From Macrolepiota albuminosa (lineage: Eukaryota > Basidiomycota > Agaricomycetes > Agaricales > Agaricaceae): a DNA stretch of 64,000 bases. Shown here piece by piece: positions 12,591 to 22,942 of this stretch. The notes beneath the pieces were generated by a model. The model was not told where the DNA came from. It searched no databases and saw only the letters and a list, made by a program, of their open reading frames with translations. The stretch is from NCBI GenBank assembly GCA_027475525.1, contig JAMWFC010000044.1, positions 1,241,340 to 1,305,339 on the forward strand, in the 5' to 3' direction. Position 1 is the first letter of the stretch; each line of letters starts with the position of its first letter. Both the position numbers and the translations under genes were made by a program.

Positions 12591-15315
12591 ATGGCTATCA
12601 CTGATATTGGTCAATCCTCGGCCGCAAAGGCATCGCAGAAACAGGATCCTGATCGCTCAATTCGTATCGCCCACGCTGTGATCTATCCAGAACGCGTGTG
12701 GTTCTGTATTGCTGCCTTCATCGCAGTTATCTCTTTCTGCCGTTTCATCTCGATTGTCACCCGTTCTCTAGCCATCCATCGCAAAAAGTCTCATAAAAGT
12801 ACTCCTGTTCACGGTGTGATCGCGCTTTCCAGACTACCGTTGGCGACCGCCAATGCTTTCCGCGCCATCGTATTCAGATCAACCGTCCAAATTGGCAGTT
12901 CTTATAGTCTAAACTTCGCCGAGGTATTTGTGACAGCTGTATACATCACTCTCCTCTTCATATGGGCACTTGTGAATTGTACGTACCACAATCTTACTCT
13001 TAGAAACAACGCTACCTGTTGTACTCACTCTTCACGTCAAGCAACTAATACAAAAGGAAATAAATATGATCCAAAATATTGGGCAAATATTGCTACTAAT
13101 ATCGCCACCACGCAGCTCCCACTAGTAGCTGCACTTGGTACTAAGAATAACGTCATTTCTTGTAAGAGCTCTTTTCGGGACTTCTTGGATGACTCAACCT
13201 CAGCACCACTACAGACCTGACTGGCATAAGTTATGAAAAGGTAAGCCAGGAGTCCTCCAGTATCCTTGATCACATCAGTTCATAATATCTTGAGTTGCAA
13301 TATCTTCACAGAATGGCCGCACGCGTGATTTGCCTGCTCATTTGGGTACATGCTGCAGGTCGAGTAAGTTCATCATCCCCGATATAATTTCTATACAAGT
13401 CTGAAGTACCTTGCCAGATAAAGATCGGGTCCGTTTCAAATTTCCCATCTGTTTACCGTCTCCAATCAAGAAATATATAGACTGATTGGAAGCAACTCTT
13501 TGCGTTTTCCATGGGTCAGATCTGGCCTCCTTGCTGCAACTGCGTTCACAATCCTGTGTCTCGTGTCCCTGCGACCCCTGAGGCGCCATGGGTCAGATCT
13601 GGCCTCCTTGCTGCAACTGCGTTCACAATCCTGTGTCTCGTGTCCCTGCGACCCCTGAGGCGCGTCATTACGAGGTTTTTTTGTCTTTCATTTTGTCATG
13701 GTCTTGTGCGTCACTCAAGGCCTTAGATAATCTCATCCTGACCGTCCTCCAGGATAATTTTGCTCGGTGGATATTTCCACGCTCGACATACCAGGTATGT
13801 TCCTCTCTTATTACGACCTTGGCTCTTTCACAAACCTATTAATATTTTCAAGGGAAGGAAGTCATATTTGGCCCGCTTTTCTTATTTGGGGGATTGAGCG
13901 CTCAATTCGAGGTATCCGCATTCTCATTTACAACACCGGCTACTTAAAAAAGGGCTCCGTCGAGCAATACGGTTACTGCGAAGCTCTCTCCCCACATTTC
14001 GTTCGTTTGACGCTCCGGCGACCTACGTATATGCACTGGCGCCCTGGGCAGAACATGTATCTTACCATTCCCAGTGTATCGGGAGTGTTTCTTGAGGCAC
14101 ACCCTTTCACTATCTCCACCATTGATGCGCTACCTGATGTCGCTGGAGAGGAAGGAAGTGAGAAAGACCCAGTCGACAATAATGATAGCGACAATGAACA
14201 AAGTATCAACTATAAGACGTTGACCTTTTTGATACGAGTCCGATCTGGATTTACAAGGCGCCTCCTCCACGCGTCTGGTGAATCTCAACGAATGAAGGTC
14301 ATCCTTGACGGGCCATATGGTTCTCCCCCGTGTCTTCAGAGCTCCACGCGTCTGGTGAATCTCAACGAATGAAGGTCATCCTTGACGGGCCATATGGTTC
14401 TCCCCCGTGTCTTCAGAGATTTGATACAGTAGTCTTGATAGCAGGCGAGTCCTTAATCGCTGTATGTCCAAAAACGCAAACCGATTCCGCGCTATAGGTG
14501 GTTCAGGCGTGTCATTTACACTCCCCCTTTTCATTGACATCGTCCGGTAAGCGTTAATATCTATCAAGCATACTACTCATCATTTCAATTCGTACGTAGT
14601 CGCGTCAGGGAAGGCACTGCAAACTGCCAAAAACTTATCTTCTTATGGGTGATCCGAGACGATAGTATGTTATCGTCTTTCCGCCTTTATAGACGTGGTG
14701 ACATCGTACAGGTGATATGAAATTAATTTCGGATACCCTTTCAACTGTAATCTCCAATCCTCCATCCCAAATCGCCATCAATATTCGTGTACACGTCACC
14801 GCTTCCAATGCGGCGAGCGATAACGATTTCGAAGGTGGCGGTCAGGAGATGAAAGTAGGATACGTGTCTCCTGGCGGCCTCAATCTCCCTGGCGTAGCCT
14901 TAGTTTCGAAGGTGGCGGTCAGGAGATGAAAGTAGGATACGTGTCTCCTGGCGGCCTCAATCTCCCTGGCGTAGCCTTAGTAAATGGTCGTCCGGACTTG
15001 GTGCGTTTGGTGGAGGAGGAGACCTCCAAAGCAATTGCGATATCTCATTCAACGGTCCCACTTCATCATTCATCCTCTGCGAGAGCTAGCTAATTTTCTC
15101 AACTAGTATGTGGTACTCCTAGTATGGCAAACGCTGTACGTTCTGCTCTCTGTCGGCCGAGGTTTTTGGATGTTCTGCGAGGGGGAGCAAGCACAGCTCT
15201 GCACGTAGAATCATTCGGAAACACGGTACGTGAACTCATATCATGGCCTGAGGTAATATATGTCGACCAATTATCTCGTGCAGTGATCAAGGAAAAAGAT
15301 AAATACCAAGTTTGA
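12591..15315 (+). CDS. Ferric/cupric reductase transmembrane protein (FRE family)
   Basis: Plasma-membrane haem flavoprotein that passes electrons from NADPH across the membrane to reduce extracellular Fe3+ or Cu2+ before uptake. From MAITDIGQSS the order is: hydrophobic helices (VWFCIAAFIAVISFCRFI), the family's IGSSYSLNFAEVFV, haem-binding region (ISYEKLN...ARVICLLIWVHAAGR after splicing), FAD domain (MHWRPGQNMYLTIPSVSG and HPFTIST), and NADPH domain (ILDGPYGSP, VVLIAG, GRPDL, final HVESFGNT). Three 77-bp exact duplications interrupt it, and single copies restore PYGSPPCLQRFDTVVLIAG and GVALVNGRPDLVRLV. A further one-base shift seems needed near 13660 to reach RHYEVFLSFI. The exact 3' exon is uncertain: an intron may begin at the GTACGT after GNT. 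Confidence 0.88.
13509..13662. repeat. Exact 77-bp tandem duplication inside FRE (7 of 14)
   Basis: 13509-13585 repeats at 13586-13662, doubling the codons for the membrane helix VRSGLLAATAFTILCLVS. Confidence 0.9.
14265..14418. repeat. Exact 77-bp tandem duplication inside FRE (8 of 14)
   Basis: 14265-14341 repeats at 14342-14418, in the HASGESQRMKVILDGPYGSP codons. One copy leads directly to RFDTVVLIAG. Confidence 0.9.
14827..14980. repeat. Exact 77-bp tandem duplication inside FRE (9 of 14)
   Basis: 14827-14903 repeats at 14904-14980. With one copy the frame runs GGLNLPGVALVNGRPDLV; as written, it stops after ALVSKVAVRR. Confidence 0.9.
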
Positions 15316-15403
15316 ACTTTCAAAAAAAGTAGAACAAGAATGTTAGAATTCGAAAACAGAAATCATTCCTATCTGAGCCTCAGCGCCTTTCTCGTCACTT
15401 CTA

Positions 15404-16159
15404 TCACTTCGCAAAGCCTTTGTAAAGCGTGAATGACCTTATTTCTGAATCTGCAACGTGCGGCATTATTTTCAAAGCCCACGGCGTAGATGCTGCTTTC
15501 TTATATGCCGGCTCGTTCATAAACGAAGCATCTTCCAAGTCGTATAAAGTCAGGTTGGGGAAGGCAATGGTTGGAGAGCTTGAATCTGCCTTTCCTGCCA
15601 GCTCGGCGTCGCTCACAAGCTTGTATCGTCGTACTCGTATGAAACCCGGCACCTTGGATAATAAAGGCAAATGTTCGTCCAAATACCACCTTTCTATCTC
15701 CTTTTGTCCGTCACTGTCGTTGGCTCGGCCACCCACAACAAGAACGACTTTTCCTGGAAGAGAATCTGTTTGAAGATTTGGGTTCTCGACGGTAAGGTCG
15801 AGTTGATAGACCGCGCGATGAAGAACCTCGAGGCGCGATATGATGTACTTTTCATTTGCTGATGCATTGACAGAAAGCGCTTTGTAAGCATCGTTCTGGA
15901 CGACATCAGTGGTAGGTGTGTCGTAGATTGCGAGCCAGGAAGGTGATTTTCCATCGGCTGCTTTATAACGTGCAGCTGTCGAAAAATCTGACAGAGCCAA
16001 TCGTGCAGGAACGTGTTCCTTGTCATACCAGTCTGTATATATTGTTATTCCAATTCTTAGTACACTGACATGCATACCATTGAACTCCTCCTCCGTTACG
16101 CATTGTCCGCATTCTCCATATACAAAGAAGAGGCCGTTGTTCACTCGTGGAGAAGCCAT
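15404..16159 (-). CDS. EthD-like dimeric alpha/beta-barrel protein
   Basis: About 235 aa after removal of a short in-frame intron (after EEEFN, gtatgcatgt...atacag, before DWYDKEHVPARL). The protein holds two copies of the EthD/ferredoxin-like barrel pattern: FNDWYDKEHVPARL near residue 25, and IERWYLDEHLPLLSKVPGF followed by RVRRYKL in the second half. Such proteins form small dimers in oxidative or secondary metabolism, often as stress-linked enzymes or carriers. The substrate is not predictable here. It ends SEIRSFTLYKGFAK and is convergent with the ferric reductase. The start MASPRVNNGLFFVYG is the first in-frame ATG. Confidence 0.7.
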   Translation of the reverse strand: MASPRVNNGLFFVYGECGQCVTEEEFNGMHVSVLRIGITIYTDWYDKEHVPARLALSDFSTAARYKAADGKSPSWLAIYDTPTTDVVQNDAYKALSVNASANEKYIISRLEVLHRAVYQLDLTVENPNLQTDSLPGKVVLVVGGRANDSDGQKEIERWYLDEHLPLLSKVPGFIRVRRYKLVSDAELAGKADSSSPTIAFPNLTLYDLEDASFMNEPAYKKAASTPWALKIMPHVADSEIRSFTLYKGFAK

Positions 16160-17519
16160 GGCTGGGCTGGCACTTCGAGTGCTGGGAATATAAAGACTGC
16201 GCTTTATATATCAGTATCGGACACTATAAATATATAAAATCACCTGAGGGTGATTCGCCATTGAACACGGGCAGTACGAAAGTGCGGCAAATGGTGTGCA
16301 AAATGTCAGGTCAATTTTGATGACGCACCAGTTTTCGAGCAATAGATCCCCTCTCTCGAAAGAGAGCGGATAAAGCTCAAGCTAACTACAAAGGACTAAG
16401 TATGTAGGAGCATGGACGATATAAGAATGATTGGTAGTGGGGCTCAAGGACCGCGTGACGTGGGTTTACCCAGGATTAATTCGGGCAAAAGATTAGATTT
16501 ATAAAAGAGGACAGATGGGAATGTGGTGGCAAAATTGTATAAAAAGCAGAAGAAGATACACGTCATGGGAATTAATTTGGAGGTAAATTGAAGAACTTGT
16601 AAGCTCCTTATAGAGTCCTGGACTTCATTGTAGATATCTGGAACAAGTGCCCACAGTATATAAGATCAAAAATAGCTCAGATATACCTTAGTCTTGACAT
16701 TGCATAACTGTTATTATGTTTCTTTATTTTGTCACCCCCACTCTAGGACATTTTTAGAGCCACCAAGCTCCTGGACTACCTCCTCAATTATGCACCTAAC
16801 TGACATCCACCATCATGCCTGACACTGCTGCTATCTTGTGCATTTATCCTGCTATGATGTCTGTCATCTCAGCTACCTGTCAGGAAACTCCTCATTTTTT
16901 TCCTTTTTCACAGCTTATTTCTTCCTTCTCTCCTTATTCATTTCTTTATTTTTTCTTTCATTCTTTCACCTTACTGCTTCTATTCTTTCAACTCTATTTA
17001 GTGATACTACTTTTAGCCTCTGAGGTGCTCTGGTTCTTTAGCAAATTATACAAGAAAAGGCTATGACCTAGAATAAACATGGAGACATGTTATGGACAAA
17101 AAGCAACCAAGTTGATGTACATGCCTAGAATGAACATACAAAAAAAATGATCTATGCAAGAACAAGCAGTGACTTCCAGAAGCTACTACCAAAACAGAGG
17201 ACCATCCCAGGACAACAAAACAGTCTGCAGCCAAAGCTACAAAACATGAAGAGGATCTCATGTGATTGCAAGCTCACTTGATGCCCTCTGAAAAGCTTCC
17301 ACTTACAAAATTGATAAACGAGCCAAGATCGAGCTCCACTCGACGGTCATTTTTTTACAAAATAAATAATACAAAGGGTATTCCAAATTGACCCAAGTAC
17401 AATAGAATTAGAAAACAAAGACTAAAATCACGGAATCGTGTTGTACCGCCCTGCATAACAAATCATCAGAGACTTGTACGAGAAACAAAAAGAAACAAAA
17501 CACACATATCCTCGCCAAG
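16160..17519. other. Intergenic region with transposon debris
   Basis: No gene recognised. 16700-17050 resembles the decayed repeats at the right of the window, including a truncated solo-LTR 5' part annotated separately. The rest is AT-rich with no visible structure. Confidence 0.6.
16878..17050 (+). mobile_element. Truncated LTR, family 1 (5' portion)
   Basis: Begins TGTCAGGAAACTCCTCATTT and continues through the pyrimidine-rich tract to the sequence gaggtgctctggttctttagc, as in the longer copies at 56212, 59489 and 62792. It stops matching after about 17045, so it is a 5' fragment. Confidence 0.7.
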
Positions 17520-19327
17520 CTATCGCCGCTTCCCGTCGCGAGCATGTTCCCAACCGGGTTCACGTCAAGTGATATCACTATACCAAGAGCTCAACCGCCA
17601 AAAATCAGGCCATAACGATAAAAAACATACCAGAATTCTTATGCCCCTGGAGTACAAACTGCAGTGTCGCGTTTCTAATGTCCCAAAACTGGACACACCG
17701 GTCCTTGGAACCCGAGACGACCCACTGGCCGTCATGCGAGACCGACACGGAGAGCACATAATCCTATCGCCATCAACTCGCCAAGGCCAAGGCCAAGGTG
17801 TCAGAGGGACTTACCTTGTGACCGACGAAATCCATGGTACACGCAGAGGGAGCCTTGTCGACGGGTTTCTTGAGTAGGAGGTCGTCCTTCCTGGCGGTGA
17901 GAGCAGTAACGTCCCAATACTTGAGAGTCTTGTCCAAGCTGCCACTGACGAGTCCCCTGCCGTCAGGGGTGAAGGCGACACTATAGACACTATCCTTGTG
18001 ACCTCTGAGACGCTCGACGAGTGAACCGGTGGCGACGTCCCATATCCTGACGATGGTATCGAGGGAGCCGGCGGCTACGAGCTGGCCATTGGGGGAGATT
18101 GCGACGGATGTGACGCCAGCGTCGTTGTTGAGAGAATCGGTATCATTTATGGTGAGTACTTTTGACGAGGACTCGTCGTGCATGTCCCATATACGGGCGG
18201 TCTTGTCGCCTGATCCGGAGATGATAAAGCGGCCGTCGAGGGAAAAGTCGAGTGAGTATATTTCTTGGGTGTGGCCTGAAAAGACGGTGCGGATGCGCTT
18301 CTTGGCAATGTCCCAAATCTGACGCAAAGTGAGGGCCTGAAGAGGACAATGGAACAGGAGACATTACGCGGATTTGACGGTCTTCTGCGCCGGTTGCGAG
18401 AAGCTTTCCGTCTGGGCTGAAGCGGACGCTGCGAATGTAGAGATCGCCGGATTTGCCGACTGATTCGTCAGAAAGGACACTGGAAGAGAGTAAGAGATGA
18501 GTCAGCCATGGTCAAGGTACGAACCAGATTTTAGCGCCAGACTTGACGTCGTAGATCTGGGCGGTTCTATTGCAGCCGGTGGCGAGATATTTGCCATCAA
18601 GCGAAAACTGGACACAGCAAACAACACTAGAACAAGTTAATGGAGACGGCGCAGAGGGGAAAAAAAGAAGATAGCTGCCTTGCATGGAGAAAGTTGTGGA
18701 CGAGAGAAATGTCGAGAGACCTCTTTACGCGAGGATTGAAGACAGCAAACCAGTCTGAGCCATCTTTTCTAAATTCGGGGGGGACTGCGAGGTCGTCGGG
18801 AAAGGTGACAGGGGTGGATATTGGAGGTAGATGGTAGGCAGAGGGGGACCTGCGGAGAGGACGTGCGGGGTAGAGAGGGGGTAGGGCGTCGGCCGGGTCG
18901 AGGGCGGGGTCGGGTGTGGCGCACTCTGGCTTGGGGCGCTTGGGCTCACGTGAGTCGGGGATACGGTCAGTGTCACGCTTGGGCTCGGGCGGAAAGCCAG
19001 GAATGCCTTGCTGGCGGACAGTGGAGAGCTCGAGGCGCAGACGACGAAGCTCGTCCTCGTAGTGCTGCCGCACCTTGCCCTGCTGGACCTCGAGGTCATA
19101 CAGCGAGCGACGGATGTTGGTGACCTCGTTGAGCTGGTGCGAGACTGGACGGCGTCAATGGAGACCGTGCAAGACGACGAGGACGCACCTTTTGCCTCGA
19201 GGTCGTCGCGCTGGGCACGGAGAGCATCGCGGTCAGCTTGGAGGACGTCGAACTCTTGCTTGATGGCGTCGAGGGCGTCGGGGATGCGGCGGGGGCGGGG
19301 CTGGGGACGAGGCGGGTTGTTGGCCAT
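17520..19327 (-). CDS. TUP1: Transcriptional co-repressor Tup1
   Basis: General co-repressor that works with Ssn6/Cyc8 and is recruited by DNA-binding proteins. The N-terminus ([29 protein letters not shown]) carries the Tup_N helix for tetramerisation, continued after an intron by [30 protein letters not shown] Pro-rich linker ([20 protein letters not shown]) follows, then [23 protein letters not shown] and seven WD40 blades with typical WD ends ([42 protein letters not shown]). It ends [12 protein letters not shown] at TAG 17520-17522. Several short introns. The start at 19327 lies 56 bp from the eIF2-alpha ATG. An upstream in-frame [13 protein letters not shown] could extend it by 13 residues, but MANNPPRP looks the better start. 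Confidence 0.93.
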
Positions 19328-19383
19328 CGTGGCAGAGGTCAAGTCGGCTAGGGTTAGGGTCTCCACTTTTGCCTCTGGCCATC
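19328..19383. promoter_or_regulatory. 56-bp bidirectional promoter, TUP1 / eIF2-alpha
   Basis: Only 56 bp lie between the divergent ATGs. No TATA box is visible. Core promoter elements must overlap, or transcription must start very close to the coding regions. Confidence 0.6.
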
Positions 19384-20531
19384 ATGCGGTACTATGAGCA
19401 CAAGTACCCCGAGGTCGATGAGCTCGTCATGGTCCAAGTCCGCCAGATCGCAGAGATGGGCGCCTATGTCAAGCTTGTACGTCGTCTCCAGTCTCTCATT
19501 GCTGCTCACCGCGATCCCCGCAGCTCGAGTACGACAACACCGAGGGCATGATCCTTCTCTCTGAGCTCTCACGTCGTCGCATCCGTTCTGTTCAGAAGCT
19601 AATTCGAGTCGGCCGCAACGAGGTCGTCGTTGTCCTGCGTGTCGACAAGGAAAAGGGTCTGTCTGTCCGTCATCTGTGCTTATCGCACACTCACGTCGTC
19701 CAGGCTACATCGATCTCTCCAAACGTCGTGTGTCGCCCGAAGACATTGTCAAGTGCGAGGAACGCTACATGAAGTCCAAGACAGTCGCCTCTATCCTGCG
19801 CCACGTCGCCTCCAAGCTCCCCGACTCCCCCACCACCCGCCGCCCCGTCGACGCCGACGCTGAGCCCGGTCCAAACGAGGACGATCGCCTCGAGCAGCTC
19901 TACGATGCCGTCGCCTGGCCCCTGGCGAAAAAGTACGGCCACCCCTACGATGCATTCAAGCTCGCCCTCACGTCGGTATTTTTTTTTGTTAATTATTTAA
20001 TTTTCCTCACATCGCCCAGCGAACCCGACACCGTCTTTGGTTCTCTCGCCACCCCAATCCCCGCCGCCACCCATGCGCTGCTCATGGCCACCATCGCCCG
20101 CCGTCTGACGCCCCAGCCCATCAAGCTTCGCGCAGACATTGAGCTCACGTGCTACACCCCCTCTGGCATCAACGCCATCAAAAAGGCCCTCCGTGCAGGC
20201 GAAAAGGCCAGCAGTGACGCCGTCCCCATCAAGGCCAAGCTCGTTGCGCCCCCCCTCTACGTCCTAAGCACAAACGCCACAGACAAGTACGCCGCCGTCG
20301 AGCGCCTTGAGCGCGCCATCGAGAGGATACAGAGCACAATCGAGGACCAGGGTGGCAGTCTCCTCGTCAAAATGAAGGTAATTCTTGCGCCACTCTTTTC
20401 TTGCCTCGTCCTCACGGCGACAACAGCCCAAGGCAGTTTCAGAGACAGAAGAGCAGGATCTTGCGCAGCTCATGGCAAAAGCAGGCCAGGAAAACGCCGA
20501 AGTATCAGGCGACGACGACGACGAAGAGTAG
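19384..20531 (+). CDS. SUI2: Translation initiation factor eIF2 alpha subunit
   Basis: Regulatory subunit of eIF2. Phosphorylation of the Ser corresponding to Ser51 by Gcn2-type kinases turns eIF2 into an inhibitor of eIF2B and drives the integrated stress response. [19 protein letters not shown] opens the S1/OB domain. The Ser51 loop [18 protein letters not shown] is intact, followed by [26 protein letters not shown] and the helical and C-terminal domains ([29 protein letters not shown]). The tail is acidic (SGDDDDEE). Five exons with four introns, including LALT|EPDT (intron about 19972-20028) and VKMK|PKAV (about 20377-20428). Convergent with the SAP30BP-like gene. Confidence 0.96.
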
Positions 20532-20712
20532 TGTATTATATACATCGACGCTTTCCTCCATGCTGAAACCGACTTTTCCTTCCCATCGCCGACCCCAACC
20601 CGACTGCCTTTGTCGCCCCAGTAAAGCTGATCCCCGTTCTCTTCACAGACGACTGCGCCGCAACCGCTTGTTCCGAATGCTGCCTTTGATACTCGGCTGT
20701 TGGAGATATTAA

Positions 20713-21326
20713 TCAATTCATGTATTGTACATAGAAAGAAAAAACCCTGCCGATTTTATCAGCATACCACTCTGGCTCAAAATCATCCAGCGCCCAGACG
20801 TCGCTCGTGAAATTGGTCGTGCGTTCATCGACGTCGACAAACTCGACGAGCTTTGCAAACAGATGTGGATTGCGGAACGAACGGTTCGACATGAGCGAGT
20901 CGTTAAAGTGTTTAGGGCCCGTCGGGTCGTTCTTGAGTCTGTGGAATTGCGCGAGTTTGTTCTGTCGACTGTCAGAAAGAAAAAGCGCTGAGCGAGGACG
21001 CTGGACGCACGGCGATGGAAGGGTCTGGCGGGTCGAGGGATGCAGGTGGGATGCCCCAGTCCTCGACGCCCGGTATCGCGGGCGGCACAAGGAGGGCTCT
21101 GATACGCGACAACTCGTCCACGGGTGTGTGAGCGTCGCTGTCCATCGTCGTCGTTGTCGTTGTCGTGGTCGCGTCCATTGACGTCGTCGCTATTACTTGT
21201 GATTTCTGTATCTTCCTTGAAAGAAACCCGCACGGGACTAGCATCAGAAAACCTCACATCATTGTCGCTCTGCTCGTCGTCGTCGTCGGCGTACTCGACG
21301 AGTCTTGGCGGAATGGTGTTGTCCAT
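20713..21326 (-). CDS. HCNGP / SAP30-binding-protein-like nuclear protein
   Basis: Contains the HCNGP domain in its last exon: [61 protein letters not shown]30BP/HCNGP proteins are nuclear and linked to transcriptional repression and splicing. The N-terminal exon ([22 protein letters not shown]) shows the usual acidic start after an LVxY motif. Two or three short introns are spanned. The start codon (CAT on the plus strand, 21324-21326) overlaps the ATG of GPI8 (21325-21327) within CCATGG, an unusually tight divergent arrangement. The alternative upstream in-frame Met at 21443 would overlap GPI8 coding sequence and seems unlikely. Confidence 0.78.
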
Positions 21327-22691
21327 GGTCAAGATTGCAACTCCGACAATGCTCCTGCTCGTCCTCCTCTTCATTGGCTGGGCACAGGCGCAGCACACCA
21401 ACAACTGGGCCGTGCTCGTCTGTGCCTCGAGGTACTGGTTCAACTATCGCGTGCGTTGTCCTCGACGATGACAACGACGACGACGACCCTCACTCACCTC
21501 CACAGCACATGGCCAACGCCCTCGGCATGTACGACGCCCCATCGTCCCCGCCCATCCAGCTGACCCCCCCAGGTACCGCACCGTCAAGCGCCTCGGCATC
21601 CCAGACTCCAACATCATCCTCATGCTCGCCGACGACGCCTCCTGCAACCCGCGCAACTCTTTCCCCGGCTGCGTCTATGCCGACCGCGGCAGACACATTG
21701 AGCTCTACGGCGACAACATCGAGGTCGACTACCGCGGCTACGACGTCACTGTCGAGAATTTTATCCGCGTCCTGACGGGTATCATGTCGTCCCTCGAGAT
21801 GTCTCGCCGCTAACTCACCCACTCACAGGCCGCATGGACCCCTCTGTCCCGCGTTCCAAGCGTCTGCTCACGGACGACAAATCCAACATATTCGTCTACA
21901 TGACGGGACACGGCGGCAACGAGTTCCTCAAGTTCCAAGACAACGAAGAGATCAGCGCGTTCGACATTGCCGACGCGTTTGAGCAAATGTACCAAAAGAA
22001 ACGGTCTGCTCCCTTTTCTTCCACACAGTCACCAACGCTCACGCCCACAGCTACAACGAAATATTCTTCATGATCGACACATGCCAAGCCAACTCGATGT
22101 ACTCCAAATTCTACTCGCCAAACATCCTTGCCACTGGCTCCTCCCGCGTCGGCGAAAACTCCTACTCTGTGCGTCCTTCTCCCCCTGCCCTGCCCCACCC
22201 ACCCACCGTTCCTCCAGTACGAAAACGACAACGACATTGGCGTCGCCGTAATCGACTCGTACACCCATTTTGTCCTCGAATACATGGAACTCATCAACAA
22301 AACAACACACCAAACCATGTCCGACCTCGTACGTCCCTCCTAGTCAACTAACACACACTCACCCACACACTCCCAGTTCAACACGTACGACGTCACCAAA
22401 ATCAACTCCCACCCCGGTGTGCGCAGCGACCTCTTCCGCCGTCCTCTCGACCAAACTCTCATCACCGACTTTTTCGGCGGCGTCTCGCACGTAGAGGTCA
22501 GTTCTCCATCAGCTCCCGAGCCTCGTAGTCGTCAACATGACCCCCCGCCGCCTATGCAAGAGCAGCCAGCCCTCCGCGCCGGCGGGCCGGTGGACGTTGG
22601 GACCGAGCAGACGGAACCGGAGCGCGTGCGCGCGTGGGGCACCGTCGTCGTTCTTGCCATGCTCGTCGGGTGGGCTGGGACCAGGCGATGA
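21325..22691 (+). CDS. GPI8: GPI transamidase catalytic subunit (GPI8/PIG-K)
   Basis: Cysteine protease (family C13) of the ER GPI-transamidase, which cleaves the C-terminal signal of precursors and attaches the GPI anchor. [22 protein letters not shown] is a signal peptide, followed by [35 protein letters not shown], the catalytic His in [17 protein letters not shown], and the catalytic Cys in [13 protein letters not shown]. The C-terminus has a short charged linker and a membrane helix ([14 protein letters not shown]) before TGA, as expected. Several 50-60 bp introns. Translation could also begin at the second Met (21349), which still leaves a signal peptide and would remove the start-codon overlap with the neighbour. 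Confidence 0.93.
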
Positions 22692-22942
22692 TTATACCCT
22701 TGACATTTATAAACCTCCTTCCTGCTCATAATTTGGTTACAAGCAATGTACTATTACAATTTACAGGACGTGCTTGTCCCAAGCAGCGTCATTGCTGCAT
22801 CTCGTATTTCCGGTATTTATATTGTACTTTTGAAATGCCGAATATCATCAAGTCCGGACAGGTCCGGACCGGCCACATGTGACATGTCAGCGCACAAGGG
22901 ACGTCAGAAGTGAGCTTCTGTCACCTACCGCACTATTTTTTA

